64,000 nt of DNA. It comes from Simmondsia chinensis. Taxonomy: Eukaryota > Streptophyta > Magnoliopsida > Caryophyllales > Simmondsiaceae. Of the stretch, positions 12,223 through 22,480 are shown in pieces. The stretch spans positions 33,717,631-33,781,630 of the forward strand of contig JAGTTD010000013.1 in the NCBI GenBank assembly GCA_018398585.1, in the 5' to 3' direction. The first letter of the stretch is position 1, and each line of letters starts with the position of its first letter. The notes below the pieces were generated by a model that did no database searches, was not told where the DNA came from, and saw only the letters and a list, made by a program, of their open reading frames with translations. The position numbers and the translations under genes are program-made.

Positions 12223-12230
12223 TATAAATA
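12223..12230 (+). promoter_or_regulatory. TATA box of putative host gene
   Basis: TATAAATA lies 72 bp upstream of the ATG at 12295. A CT-rich leader with AAACCCTAG, common in plant 5' UTRs, lies between. Transcription would start near 12255-12260 (inference). Confidence 0.6.
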
Positions 12231-12294
12231 CACACAGATCATACCCTTCTTTGTCACAAAAAAACCCTAGATATCCTTCCCATTTTCCTTCTCA

Positions 12295-12330
12295 ATGAGT
12301 AATAACCGAGCTCCTTCATACTCCTCTCAG
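12295..12330 (+). CDS. Putative host gene, exon 1
   Basis: The ATG at 12295 follows a plausible TATA box and leader. The 12 codons read MSNNRAPSYSSQ and end at a good donor (CTCAG followed by GTTCGC). The exon ends in phase 0 and joins exon 2 at 14147 in frame. I do not recognise the protein. The low repeat content of the leader and the Ser-rich start are unlike the neighbouring transposons, so a real gene or gene fragment is the best reading. No transcript evidence is available to me. Confidence 0.5.
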
Positions 12331-12513
12331 GTTCGCAATCTCACTTCTTTCTGTATTCATTTTTTTTTTCCTTTTTATTTTTCACGTAGCTTGTCAAATG
12401 AAATCCGAGTTTGTAGGGTTCCTGTTTGTTGAGAACAGCTCATTGCAGGGTTCCTGTTTGATTGTCTATTTGTTGAGAACTTTGTTGTTAGATAGAATTG
12501 ATCAACATATAAA

Positions 12514-12751
12514 AAAAAAAAGGAACATACCTAGTGTTTCAAGGGCTCCCGCCTACGCAAGGTCTGGAGGGGCGGATGTACGCAGCCTTCCCCCTCCTGC
12601 TAACCTGAAAAGAGGCTGTTTCCCAATACCCCCAACCTAAGGGTGAGGACTTCCCAAGAGGTCACCCATCCTGGTACTGCTCTTGCCCAAGCACGCTTAA
12701 CTTCGAAGCTTTAATGGGATCTGGTGACGGCGTGTTGGTGCCCTCTTTGGT
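12514..12751 (-). mobile_element. SINE with 5S rRNA-derived head (copy 1)
   Basis: Flanked by a perfect 18-bp target duplication, AATTGATCAACATATAAA, at 12496-12513 and 12752-12769. On the minus strand it begins GGGCACCAACAC and continues with sequence closely matching plant 5S rRNA for about 90 nt (about 12640-12735), covering the internal pol III promoter: A-box area GAAGTTAAGCGTGCTTGGGC and C-box area GGATGGGTGACCTC. A body with GGCTGCGTACATCC follows, then GGGAGCCCTTGAAACACTA, and it ends in poly-T. It lies in intron 1 of the putative host gene. A second copy is at 28958-29192. Confidence 0.9.
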
Positions 12752-12769
12752 AATTGATCAACATATAAA

Positions 12770-13494
12770 TTGATTAACGCATAAATTTAGTGAATTACTC
12801 CATCTATAACTAGTTATTGGTTTTAGGATGGAAATAAAAAGAGAAGGAAATGAAAAATAAAAAATGAAAATTAAAAAAAAAAGGAAAAAGAAAATGAAAT
12901 GTCGGGTTCCTTAACCTCCAAGGATTAGAAGGTTAAAAGGTGATGGGGGTTAAGTACCGTGAAGAGAGAGAGAAATTATGAGATTTGATGTATTGAAAAT
13001 TTTGATTCGATTGAATCGTGTTTATAATGACAGGCATTAAATAAAGTCGTTAATTTTACTTACAAATTGTCGTTAATGGGCTCATGTAAAAAACTATTTA
13101 ACTTGAAAAGTTAAAATTCGTTAAGCATTCAAAATATGCTCTTTTTTATATTCATCATCGTCAAATTTTTCACCGATCTCTTTAATTTTCTATCTGTTGT
13201 TTGCCTCACTCTTATTGTAATTTAAGTTCGAGTATCATATAATACTTGATTCAATACTCGGCTTAATATCGAACTCAATATTGGAATCGTTTCTTATACT
13301 CCAATTGTACTTGATAATTACTCGATTAATATATTCAAATATAATTCATATTAATTAAAGAGGATCGATAAATAAAATATCTAAAAGTTTATTCCAATAA
13401 TCACAAATCCATAAAAAAAAAAAAAAAAAAACCTTACGTAAAAATCAAAATAAAACCCCTAATCCCCATTCCTCAGCCCCCCCAAAAAAAAAGC
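12770..13494. other. Intron 1 of putative host gene, noncoding
   Basis: AT-rich with no frame of interest. Contains purine-rich tracts (12825-12900) and poly-A (13413-13430). Confidence 0.5.
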
Positions 13495-13510
13495 TCACTA
13501 CGCCTCCAAC

Positions 13511-13741
13511 AAAAACAACAACCACAATAGTCCCAGTGCCTCGCGGCTCCCGCAGATCGCAGGGTCTGGGAGGGGTGATGTACGCAGCCTTCCCCTTCCG
13601 TGGAAAGGAAACTGCTTCCGGAGACCCCTAACCTGAAGTAATTGAGTGCTTGCAAATAGACCACCAATTAATTACTACTGAATTTTGAGGAAAACAGACG
13701 AAGAAGACGCATAAGAAGAAAAAGAAGAAGGAGAAGAAGCA
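13511..13741 (-). mobile_element. SINE-like insertion, TS/RTE-type tail with a different head
   Basis: A perfect 16-bp target duplication, TCACTACGCCTCCAAC, stands at 13495-13510 and 13742-13757. On the minus strand the 3' half is the shared tail (GGAAGGCTGCGTACATC, CCCAGACCCTGCG, GGCACTGGGA, ending TTGTTGTTTTT). The 5' half (about 13625-13741) is neither 5S rRNA nor a tRNA that I can fold; it starts with a run of CTTCTT. It is thus a tail-sharing retrosequence with an unrelated head. It lies in intron 1 of the putative host gene. Confidence 0.85.
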
Positions 13742-13757
13742 TCACTACGCCTCCAAC

Positions 13758-14146
13758 TGTTAAAAAATATGATATTTTATTTATTTAAAAAATTATTTTG
13801 AGTTTTCGTATTTTATATAAATATATATACTTAGATTTAAATTTGTAAAAAAAAAAAAAAAGTAAATAATTGAAAGTTTGAAATTGATCTACTACAGCTA
13901 CGAGAATTTGGGGGGCCTTGATGGCCCATGATATTATATGTTGAAAATCCCGCTTATGTTTGATTGAATTGTGGTTTTTTCTCTAGTTGAAAATTTTGAT
14001 AAGTGATTGGATCGTGGAATTTTCACTTCCTGACAAACCCCACTTTGTCTAATACGTAGATCTCGTATGTATCAACTTCGTGAGTCTGATTTAAGGTACA
14101 GTAAAATTTGATAATATTGATCTCTTATATTTGTGTTTCTTGGCAG
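13758..14146. other. Rest of intron 1, noncoding
   Basis: AT-rich. Ends in a T-rich tract and a strong acceptor, TGTGTTTCTTGGCAG, at 14146. Confidence 0.5.
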
Positions 14147-14346
14147 GGCGCACAGTCCATAACCCAGTTATCACCATGGCCGAGCACAAGTTACGAAACA
14201 ACAACAGCAACAACAATAAGACAAGGGACCGATGCCTCAAGAATCACGAGCCTCAAAGCAGATGATAGTAGAAATCTCAACTACTGGGAAACTAATAATT
14301 CTTCTCATTCTTCTGCTGCCATTACGGCCAACGGTCAATTTCACAA
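14147..14346 (+). CDS. Putative host gene, exon 2
   Basis: Starts after a pyrimidine-rich tract and CAG, and continues the frame of exon 1: GAQSITQLSPWPSTSYE, a short Thr-rich stretch from (ACA) and (CAA)-like codons, RITSLKADDSRNLNYWE, then NNSSHSSAAITANGQFHK. I chose the donor at 14347 (CACAA followed by GTGCGC); another possible donor is GGTAGTG near 14375, and the frame stays open to a stop at 14462. No family recognised. Later exons were not found: 14.9-23 kb is mostly transposon insertions, so the gene may be truncated or its remaining exons may be far away or lost. Confidence 0.45.
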
Positions 14347-14869
14347 GTGCGCTCCTTTTTTCTTCTTAAAAATCGGTAGTGTTAAATTTAGAGCAATTTT
14401 TTTGTTACCGCATGATTTTCAACTAAAAGTTAGTAACAAAAATTGCCCTAGAATCAATGGTTAATAATATGATATGTTTTCTCTTCATCCCTCCCTACTC
14501 CCCCAATTTCACCGTTAGGGTTTGATGGAAAATTATTGGGGCATTGCATATATATATATGGGTTTGTTGGAAAATTATTGGCTCATTGAAAAACAATTGT
14601 AAATATGTATATATTTGTGTCGAACAATCTCATAATCCACAAAATCAACATAAGTAATGGAAAAAAAATATAGTTAAGACATCAAATTTTATTATTATTA
14701 TTTTTTTTTTTTGGGCAAATTCATGATCTGGAGGGTTTTTTTTTTTTTTTTTTGCAAATAACACATCGCGTTCGATGACCCACCGATGATTTATTACTTA
14801 ATTATCTAATGTCATCCTGGAATTCACAATGGTTTTTAATCACATGCCAATGTTTATTACTTAATTGAT
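14347..14869. other. Noncoding, no gene recognised
   Basis: AT-rich with T homopolymers (14700-14712, 14739-14754). Probably intron of the putative host gene or its flank. Confidence 0.45.
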
Positions 14870-14940
14870 AGGCGACTCTTGGTTTTTACCATTAGAGCAA
14901 GATCATTTGAAGCCAAAAACATGTCAACGAATAAACTACA
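14870..14940 (-). pseudogene. Ty1/copia RT fossil, downstream part
   Basis: Minus-strand translation gives VDMFLASNDLALMVKTKSRL, matching the copia RT active-site region (usually YVDD-hL-ASND). It continues the copia fragment at 16487-16965, from which it is separated by the LINE at 14941-16474. Confidence 0.75.
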
Positions 14941-16474
14941 TTCACTCTAGAAATTAAGGAGAGTGATCTATGAGGGAATGTTGAGAACATGAATAGCACT
15001 AGAATCGCGAGTAATCCTGTTAGGGAGGAGCCGAAAGAGATGTCATCACAACGGCCGGAAGTAAATCCTAGTAGCTTATGTCGAAGTAGCGAAAAGGAAA
15101 ACCGCTCCGTCGTTATCCAAACAATTGATGGGGCCACTATAGAGGTGGTTGAAGACTCAGTTGGGTCCCAAGACGGATCGGACCACAGGCTATGTGTTTT
15201 AAGGCGACCGGCTCAGTCGCCGGGACAATTGGTCGCCTTGCCTGCTACGGAGGCCTCGCCGCCCAGTGAGAAGAACACATCGGGGAACGAGCAGGAGTTG
15301 GATAAGATTGACGCCGTAGATGTGGACGACTCTAGCATGCTTTCCTTTCGAAGTAGGGGACCCGAAGTGAAGGTCTCTGCCCTTGATGATGGCGTCATTT
15401 GGTTGGAAAAGGAAGGGGATAGTAGGTCTGTGGATCAGAGGGGCATTAATTGCTATGTTCAATTAAGCTTTGAAAATTCTCAGGCTAATCTGGACCCAAA
15501 TGAGCGTGGAGTGGCCTACGGCCGGACCCCCATTCTCCTCCTCCCATACCTAACCCGTGTTCTACCCCAACCGATCCTCTATCAAGTACTCCCCAACATT
15601 CTCGGCCATCCCTCTCAATATCTAACCCTCCCCACAGATGCCGTCGTTCTCTTGATCTCCGGCACACAACTACCAACCCTCAACTAAAAAACCTGTCGAG
15701 TGCAGAGAGAGCTTGGAATGTAGGGAAAATTCTCGATTTGAGGTACGATGGCCCAGAGAGTGAAATCCATGAGTTCATGGCCACCATTTGTGAAGGTGCT
15801 CCAGACTAGCTAAGGAGGAAGAAGAAACGTCGGAAGAAGACGAAGTCCAACCGGTCGGCGGAAACAGAGGTTCAATTTTAATTTGTTGTGCTTCGTTCTT
15901 TTGGGGTTTTTGGTTCTCGTCTTTGTGGTCCTTGGCGTTTTTGGGAGTTTTTTGGAGTTTCTTGGAGTTTTTGTTGGCTTGCCGAGTACTTGTAGGAGCT
16001 CTTTCTGCTCTTATCTTTCTTTTGCTTTCGGCCTTGCCCTCCAGGGCTTTGTCTTTTGGCTTCCCCTCTTGAGGTTCAGGTTCCTTCTGTGCTCTTCCCG
16101 AGTTGCTTTTTCGCCTTCTTCAATGCTGTGGTTTGTTTGGCTTCGAGTGGTCCTTCAGTTTGGCTGTTGGTTTCTTTATGAGTTGTCCGGGGTTTTTGTG
16201 TGTTTGGCAATGGGTCTTGGCTGGGTTTGGGGAGTTGTTTTGCTGTGGAGTTTTGGAGTGTTTTGAGGTTTTGCTGCTGCTGTTGTGGGGTGCTTTTTCA
16301 GTTGGTCTTTCTTCTTAGAAGTGTTCCGTAGTTGCTCTAGAAGTGCGGTGTTTTCTTGTTTTTGTTATGTTTCTTGTTTGCTGTACCGGGAGCTTCTCTG
16401 ACTCAGGCCTCGTCTTCGAGTGTGCCTGTCTTGTAAAGTGTTCTACACTACTCATCAAAAAAAAAAAAAAAAAA
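14941..16474 (+). mobile_element. Internally deleted L1-type LINE with exact target duplication
   Basis: Bounded by the perfect 12-bp duplication GAATAAACTACA (14929-14940 and 16475-16486) and ending in poly-A (about 16456-16474). The 5' part carries an ORF1-like frame. Near 15700-15870 a frame gives AERAWNVGKILDLRYDG and then a Lys/Arg-rich end, after which a T/G-rich 3' UTR of about 580 bp follows with no endonuclease or RT. The 3' end (CTCAGGCCTCG, then GAGTGTGCCTGTCTTG, then CTCATC and poly-A) is the same tail as at 28325-28395, 29525-29615 and 42005-42075 in the opposite orientation. It is therefore a non-autonomous LINE moved in trans, inserted into a copia fossil. Confidence 0.85.
14989..15687 (+). 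CDS. ORF1-like protein of deleted LINE, 232 aa
   Basis: The open frame starts MNSTRIASNPVREE, is acidic and Ser-rich, and ends at 15687 after a switch to low-complexity Leu/Pro sequence. A likely frame change near 15500 separates it from the stretch giving AERAWNVGKILDL (about 15703-15800), which looks like the end of a plant L1 ORF1. No zinc knuckle or RRM could be recognised. Assignment to LINE ORF1 rests on position (start of an element with a LINE tail), not on a clear domain match. Confidence 0.45.
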   Translation: MNSTRIASNPVREEPKEMSSQRPEVNPSSLCRSSEKENRSVVIQTIDGATIEVVEDSVGSQDGSDHRLCVLRRPAQSPGQLVALPATEASPPSEKNTSGNEQELDKIDAVDVDDSSMLSFRSRGPEVKVSALDDGVIWLEKEGDSRSVDQRGINCYVQLSFENSQANLDPNERGVAYGRTPILLLPYLTRVLPQPILYQVLPNILGHPSQYLTLPTDAVVLLISGTQLPTLN

Positions 16475-16486
16475 GAATAAACTACA

Positions 16487-16965
16487 ATTTTACACTTGCA
16501 AACGTCAATAACCGGACTAAACTTGTCCATGTGATAGCCATTTGAATCACAACCCCATAGAAATTTTGTATACTATCATAGTCCAGATGTTTCATAGGCC
16601 GTACATTTTTTTTTTCCTTAACCTCAAAATCATGTGGTTGTTGAATATAAATATCAACAACATGCAAGAAAGTAGCTTTAACATCCATTTCTTATCAATC
16701 CAATTTAAATCAATATTAAAAGCAAAGTTTGTAAATCTCTCTTTTCTTTTAGCGATAAATAAGTGGACTTGTCATAATCGAACTCCTTTTTAGGTGAAAC
16801 CCTTGATCCATTAATAGGGTCATTTTATTGTTTCACTTCATTTGGAGTTCCTCTTAATCTTAAATACGAACTAGCACTCAAGAACTTTGTATCTCCTAGA
16901 GCGTGCAGCCAAATCCCAAGTTCCATTGTCAACCATAAATTGCATGACAACAATCTATTTTTTTA
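16487..16965 (-). pseudogene. Ty1/copia RT fossil, upstream part
   Basis: On the minus strand, with frame changes, the translation follows copia RT in order: NGTWDLA (usually N-x-TWELV), KVLEC-x-FVFKIKRN, WIKGFT, then MDVKATFLHVVDIYIQQPHD (usually MDVKTAFLhG.l.eeiYm.QPegf), then HMDKFSPVIDVCKCKIVVYS. It continues at 14870-14940 across the LINE insertion. Dead by many stops. Confidence 0.85.
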
Positions 16966-17313
16966 GCATGTAAGTGATATATATTTTTCGAGAATTAGTG
17001 AGAAAACCCGCACTACAAAATCAGGTGTACCTGCAAAAATAGGCCCTATAACAAAATACAAAAGAAAAAAGAGCAAAAAAAAACAAGGGCCAAAACACTT
17101 TTTAACCATCACCTATCACATCTGTCAAGTCCTGAACCCACTTCTAATGTAAACTTTATATGCCTTTTGAATATGTTAGAGAATTATTGTCATGGTTAAA
17201 GGCCGTACCAACCCGAAATTGACTTGACCCAAAGTCAATAAGAACACAAGGCTAACCTAGCTTGAGCCCGTCCCGACTCGGTTTTGACCCAATTGGAGAT
17301 CGACTGGGACTCT
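16966..17313. other. Noncoding, no gene recognised
   Basis: The end (17190-17313) contains repeats of the GACTTGACCC/TTTTGACCC kind that continue after 23265, showing that the RTE at 17331-23248 interrupted one older repeat. Confidence 0.5.
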
Positions 17314-17330
17314 ATATGAACTTTACTCAA

Positions 17331-19095
17331 TAACAAGAGCTTGTGAGGTGCATAGGCAAGCAGCTGGTGGCCCAGAACAGGAGCTGCTGGCATGCTCCAA
17401 GCCGCTGGTGACGAGGAGGAGCAGCTGTTGGCTGCTATTCTCAAGTAACTGTGACACCTGGGGCAGTTGGTTATTTGCGGAAGCAAGCAATGAAGCTGCA
17501 GGGATTAGAGGCAATAAATATAGAAGGATTTTGAGCTACGGAGAAGTTCAGCTTATTGCATATGACTTCTTGTTTTCAGGAGATGATTAACATGAGACAG
17601 GTCATAACAAATGTGATACATAAAGGGTAATCAGATATTCAGTCTACAATTGAGGCCGTACGACAAGATGTGCAAGGTCCAGCTCCCCTAATCTCCAATC
17701 ACTGCTTGCTTGCTCAACAAAAAAACCTATGATTTTTTTTAAATCAAAAAGATAAATATTGATGACAGAAAAAGATTGTACAAAAAGGTAAGGACAAGAT
17801 ATCCACAAACATCAAAACATAAAAAAAACTAATAAATCAAAGCCCTCTAATCCCTCTATAGATCAGCCAAGACTATGTCAGTGAAGCCCCAAAAGCTTTT
17901 TGTCCAAAGAGCTCCTAATACCACTTATCATTTGCACTTCTTCTGTTAGCTCCAAGATGAACAAAGTAACCATGCAGTGGCAAAGCTGCATGCAATTGAG
18001 AGTAGACAATTGCGCCCATACTGGAGTACTAAAATATATTTAATTTACGTTGTATAGTTATAAGTAATGCAAGAGATAAGTGCCAATTGCCCACACTGGA
18101 GTACAAAAATAATAATTCCCATTATAGTTGTGCCCACAGGCTTTAGGACCTAGGCCTGCCACTTCAACCATGGTATTTAAACTAATATGCATGCAAAAAA
18201 TAGCTATCCATGGCAATGAAGAAACCCTTGATCCAGCTAGTGTGTGTTTGTTCCTTGGATTTGTAATCGTGTATCCTTAACATTGTCAACTTTCTTTAGG
18301 TGCCTCCAGGGGGCAACATGTTACAGACTTAGTTTGGCTTAGTGATCTTACATCCAGCGTACCTTTTACTAACAACCTTCTTTTCATGACACCCCTTCCT
18401 AGTATCACGGGCACTCCCCTATTTAGAAACTCAATTTAATCCTCATTCGAAGGACATAGTATAAAAAAAATATGGGCCTAACTCCAGCAATAAACTAGCT
18501 TACTAGGAAACGAGTGTCCACGCCATATAAATTAATCCACTACACCATTCTAGGGAAACGACGGATTCCACCATATAAATCATAAGCTTCTTTAGGAAAC
18601 CCTAACTCAAATAGAAACACTGATATTTACTTCATCATTGTCCACTGAATTCCTATAATTTGAGCAGGTGGCTAATCCAGAAAATTTTCTTCTTTAGAGG
18701 CTACGATAACAGCAAACAATACAGGGTGTATTCAATATTATATATAAATTTACTTTTAGACGACTAAAATTGAAAACAAATGGACATACCAAGAAATAAA
18801 AAATAGAAACAAAAAGTATTGTCATATGACGATGCAGGAAATTACCACAAACATTGGACACATAAGAAGCTATTTAAAACATAATTTGTACAAAATATCA
18901 CAAAATATTTTCCATACAGAGAATTCATAAAATCCTAGGTACAGTCTTATTTTCACTGAGACAAATGGGAAGAAATCAGTATTAACCTTTAAGAATTCCC
19001 GGGTCACTGAGCCTGGAGACACTTTCCCCTAGTGGTACAGAGCTAGACCCAACATGGCAGAAATCCCACCTAAGTATTCGATTAAACTCGGAAAT
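17331..19095. other. No gene recognised
   Basis: The part 17340-17640 is less AT-rich than its neighbourhood and has short open frames on both strands (minus: PAASLLASANNQLPQVSQLL) but no family match. 17640-19095 is noncoding by eye. Two copies of a phrase (TGCCCATACTGGAGTAC near 18015 and TGCCCACACTGGAGTAC near 18090) indicate a small local duplication. Confidence 0.4.
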
Positions 19096-20745
19096 TGTTA
19101 CAAAAAAAATAAATTAATCACATATTAGGCATATGATTAAATAGTATTTTAGTAGATAGGTAAATATTAGTAATAATTTAAGTAATTCTCTATTTCTACT
19201 AGATGGTTAGAAGTATGGTGGTCCCCAAATTATTATAAAAAGGCATTAGGGTTGTAAATGAAAGATAAGAAATGAATTATCAAAACTGAGTTCTCTCTCC
19301 CCGTAATATTCTCTTCTCCCTACATGAATTTCTATTCTATCCCCTTAATTTCCACTATCAATATTAATTAAGTTTTAAAGATAGTAATCTATCCACTCTT
19401 TCTAATTCTAACTGTATTAATATAAATCAACTAGAGCAACAATAAAAATAAAAAGAGACCAATAAGAAAAAACCCTAATCAAGAGAGAGAAAATATTTTG
19501 GCTTTAGGAATCGCAAGCATATAGCATACAATATATAGCAAAAAGCAAGAATCATGGAGCATGCAACATGTAGCAAGGAGTAAGAAGCGACAATATGTCA
19601 TAAAGAGAGCTTGGAGCAAGAAGCAAAGACCATGGAGCAGTAATAAGCCATAAACACTCTCAGCCGTAACAAGTGTTAGAATAAATGGTAATAAACTAGC
19701 GATTTTCAGCAGCAAAGTTGCAGTAAGTTGTAGTAGAATACGCAGTGAACTATTTGTAACAGCACAAAATACTAGTAAAATAGAAAACTTGTAGTAAACA
19801 TATGCAATAAAATTCAGCATGAAAAAACAGAAAAAATAACAGTAAATTTTAGTGAAATGCAGCAGCGAATTTTAGTAAAGATCGCAACAAAAATGCAGTA
19901 ATATTTAGTAAAAAAATTCAGTGAAAGAAATTAGCGAGAATATAGCAAAATTAGCAGAACCCAGCAATCAAATAAATAGTACCAAAAACTGGAGAAATCG
20001 ATTAGAATGCCGGAAGAGAAAGTAAAAAGATCTTACAAAACGATAATATCGCGCCGTGGTAAATGCCACTATCCTAAAAGACGATTTCGCCGCTGCTTCG
20101 GTGCATACAGTATAACCGACGGCCGTCCTCCAGGATTAACGCGATCCGACTCTTAATGTGCACTCGTTAATCGCCGGGTAGGAGTACCTTGAACTTTGCC
20201 CAAAATCTTAAGACCGAGAAAAAGCGAGAGAGAAATGGCAACCTATACACTGACAGTTACAATCAGCAGAATCTGATGAACTATACGAGATTTTCGTCGA
20301 ACGCGTATAACCTGACGGTTCTCGCAGAGTCTCTGAGTATGTAGAAAACTTGCCTGGAAGAAAGAAATTGAGAGATGAAGTTGAGGAGAGAGAAAACGAG
20401 AGGCGATGGAGAGTGAACTGGCAGTTATGGCGGTGAGAGAGTGAGAGTGCTACCATGGATGATGGAACTAGGGAAGGAAAATGCATGTATTCACACATAT
20501 GTAAGGGGAGTATGTAATCTTAGTCATTTATAGCAGGGCAACCGGTGACAAGCATTAACTCACATCAATTGCAACAGCTGAAGTTAATTAGGCATCAACG
20601 GCTAGTAAAAGCAACAAGTATTAAAACCGGGTGCAATGAATTCCAACGGCTATAAACGATCACAAGTTTAATGACGCTAAACCGCTACAGGTAAGCGGCT
20701 AATAATAGGTCTTAAAAAAAGCAAAAAAAATATTTTCCCATAACA
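19096..20745 (-). repeat. LTR-like block (TGTTA...TAACA), possible solo LTR
   Basis: The block has the 5-bp inverted ends TGTTA/TAACA. On the minus strand it starts TGTTATGGGAAAATA, has a TATA box (complement of 20526-20532), a CT-rich presumed leader and a GC-rich U5-like part (20040-20185). That layout fits a long copia-type LTR. The flanks (GAAAT and TTTAA) do not form a target duplication, and a TATA-like TATAAAAAGGC plus a CT-rich block on the plus strand near 19235-19360 suggests a second LTR piece may be fused to it. Confidence 0.5.
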
Positions 20746-20829
20746 TTTAAGTTTTCCTTGTATTATTTTTCCAACAACAAGTGAATCACACAGTCAGTCA
20801 TATAAGCCTAGAGGCATTAATGCAAGCCA

Positions 20830-22480
20830 AGATCTGTTCCTCCATTCTAAACCGCCATATCCGCTACCCCTATGCTTGTCCTCCACTGAGCTTTGTCCAA
20901 GGCCATTTCCTCCTGTAAGTTTAAATGAATGAGGTCATTTCGGATCGTCTTAATCCATCTCTTTTTTGGCCTTCCTCTTCCTCTCTTCCCTATCATAGTA
21001 TAAAGTTGTTCACATCTCCTGATGGTGGCAGCCGTCGATCTCCTCCTGACATATCCAAACTATCGCAACGTTGCGCCCTCAATTTCTCCTTGATTGGGGC
21101 TACACCCAATTTGCTTCATATGACGTTATTTCTGATCCTATCTTTACTTGTGTGTCCGCACATCTACCGCAGCATCCGCATCTCCGCCACCTTCATCTTC
21201 TGAGTATGATGTTATTTTACTGGCCAGCACTCACACCATATGAGATAGCTGGTCTTATTATTGTCTTATAGTATTTTTCTTTCATTAGCTAGAACTTTTT
21301 ATCCTATAATATCGTAGAGGCCATCCTCCATTTATGCCAGCCTACTTTAATGCGGTTGTTAACATCTTCGTCAACTTCATCGTCCTACTGTACCATGGAC
21401 CCCAAGTATCGAAAACACTCCGTCTTCAGTATGGTCTCCGACCCTATCTTAACCTCTTTTATACGAGGTGTGGTGGAGGTACCAAACTTGAGTTCCATAT
21501 ACTTGATGTTAGATCTACTGAGTCGTAAGCCTTTCAATTCCATGGCTTTTCTCCAAAGTTTCAGCTTCTCGTTGACCTCTTCATGAGACTCCCCTAATAG
21601 AACTATGTCATCTACAAAAAGCATGTACCACGGCACACCCCCTCGGATATGCCTAATGAGCTCGTTCATAACCAGAATAAATAGAAAGAGACTTATGAAA
21701 GATCCTCGGTGCACCCCAACTATGATGGGGAAAGTGGTTGTCTCTCATTCTAGTGTATGTACATTAGTTTGTCCGTTCTCGTACATATTTCTAATGGCTT
21801 GGATGTAAGGCATGGGAAACCTTTTTTCTCCAGGACCCTCTACAGGACTTCTCTTGAAAGCCAATCATATGCCTTCTCCAAGTCAATAAAAATTATGTAT
21901 AGGTCTTTTGTCTATCCATGTAATGCTCTATCATCTGCCTTAATGTGCACTCGTTAATCGCCGGGTAGGAGAGTTTTCCCCTCATCATTTCTAGTTCCAA
22001 AGCCAAAGCCGCCATGGTGATATGCATAGCTATCTGTGGTCTTCCCAACATGGCTGTTGAAATCCCCACAAATCACCACTTATTTGGTTTGGGTATGCCT
22101 TGCATTGTTAAATCTAAATCTTCCCAGAATCTAGTCTTCTCAATCTCTATTCATCTAGTCTGAGTTGCATAGGTACAATGACATTCAATATCTCCCCATC
22201 TAAAACTAACATGATGCCTATGATCCTATCTCCAATTCTGGACACTCCAACTACTTTGTCCTTAAGGTTGCTATCCACACTGATGCCAACTCCATTCCTA
22301 CCTTTGATTTTGCCTACATACCACAATTTAGATCCCAACACCTCTCTAGCTTTCGTGCTAACCCATTTAGTCTCTTGCAGGCACATGATGTTGACCTTCC
22401 TCTTTATCATCATTTGTGCCACTTTGAAACTCTTCTCAGTTAATGTTCCGACATTTAATGTCCCAATTCGCAGGTTTTTC
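20830..22480 (-). pseudogene. RTE LINE endonuclease-RT fossil (copy 1)
   Basis: Minus strand. An apurinic-type endonuclease start is read near 22475 (LRIGTLNVGTLTEKS), then NIMCLQETKWVSTKAREV, GRNGVGISVDSNLKDKVVG (22150-22420), and GGDFNSHVGK near 22060. An abrupt jump at 21939-21971 goes to RT text (IFIDLEKAYDWLSRE), then GVPWYMLFVDDIVLLGES (21609-21662; the catalytic Asp pair is present in FVDD), ECFRYLGSMVQ, and the C-terminal RTE phrase KTIRNDLIHLNL with SIGVADMA (20830-20960). The end of the endonuclease and the start of RT are deleted, and there are several frame changes. Confidence 0.9.

Noticed and set aside
12640..12750. Functional 5S rRNA gene
   Set aside because: The 5S part is truncated at both ends, fused to a SINE body and flanked by a target duplication; the same holds for 29090-29175.
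15883..16318. Hydrophobic, membrane-like frames (plus strand)
   Set aside because: They lie in the T/G-rich 3' UTR of the LINE at 14941-16474; such UTRs give Leu/Val/Phe-rich translations by composition.
19479..19820. 113-aa Leu-rich minus-strand frame
   Set aside because: Located in repetitive AGCA/AGTA-rich text inside the LTR-like block; composition explains it.
19096..20745. Confident solo LTR call
   Set aside because: The TGTTA/TAACA ends fit, but the 5-bp flanks do not match and promoter-like signals point both ways, so it is listed only as LTR-like.
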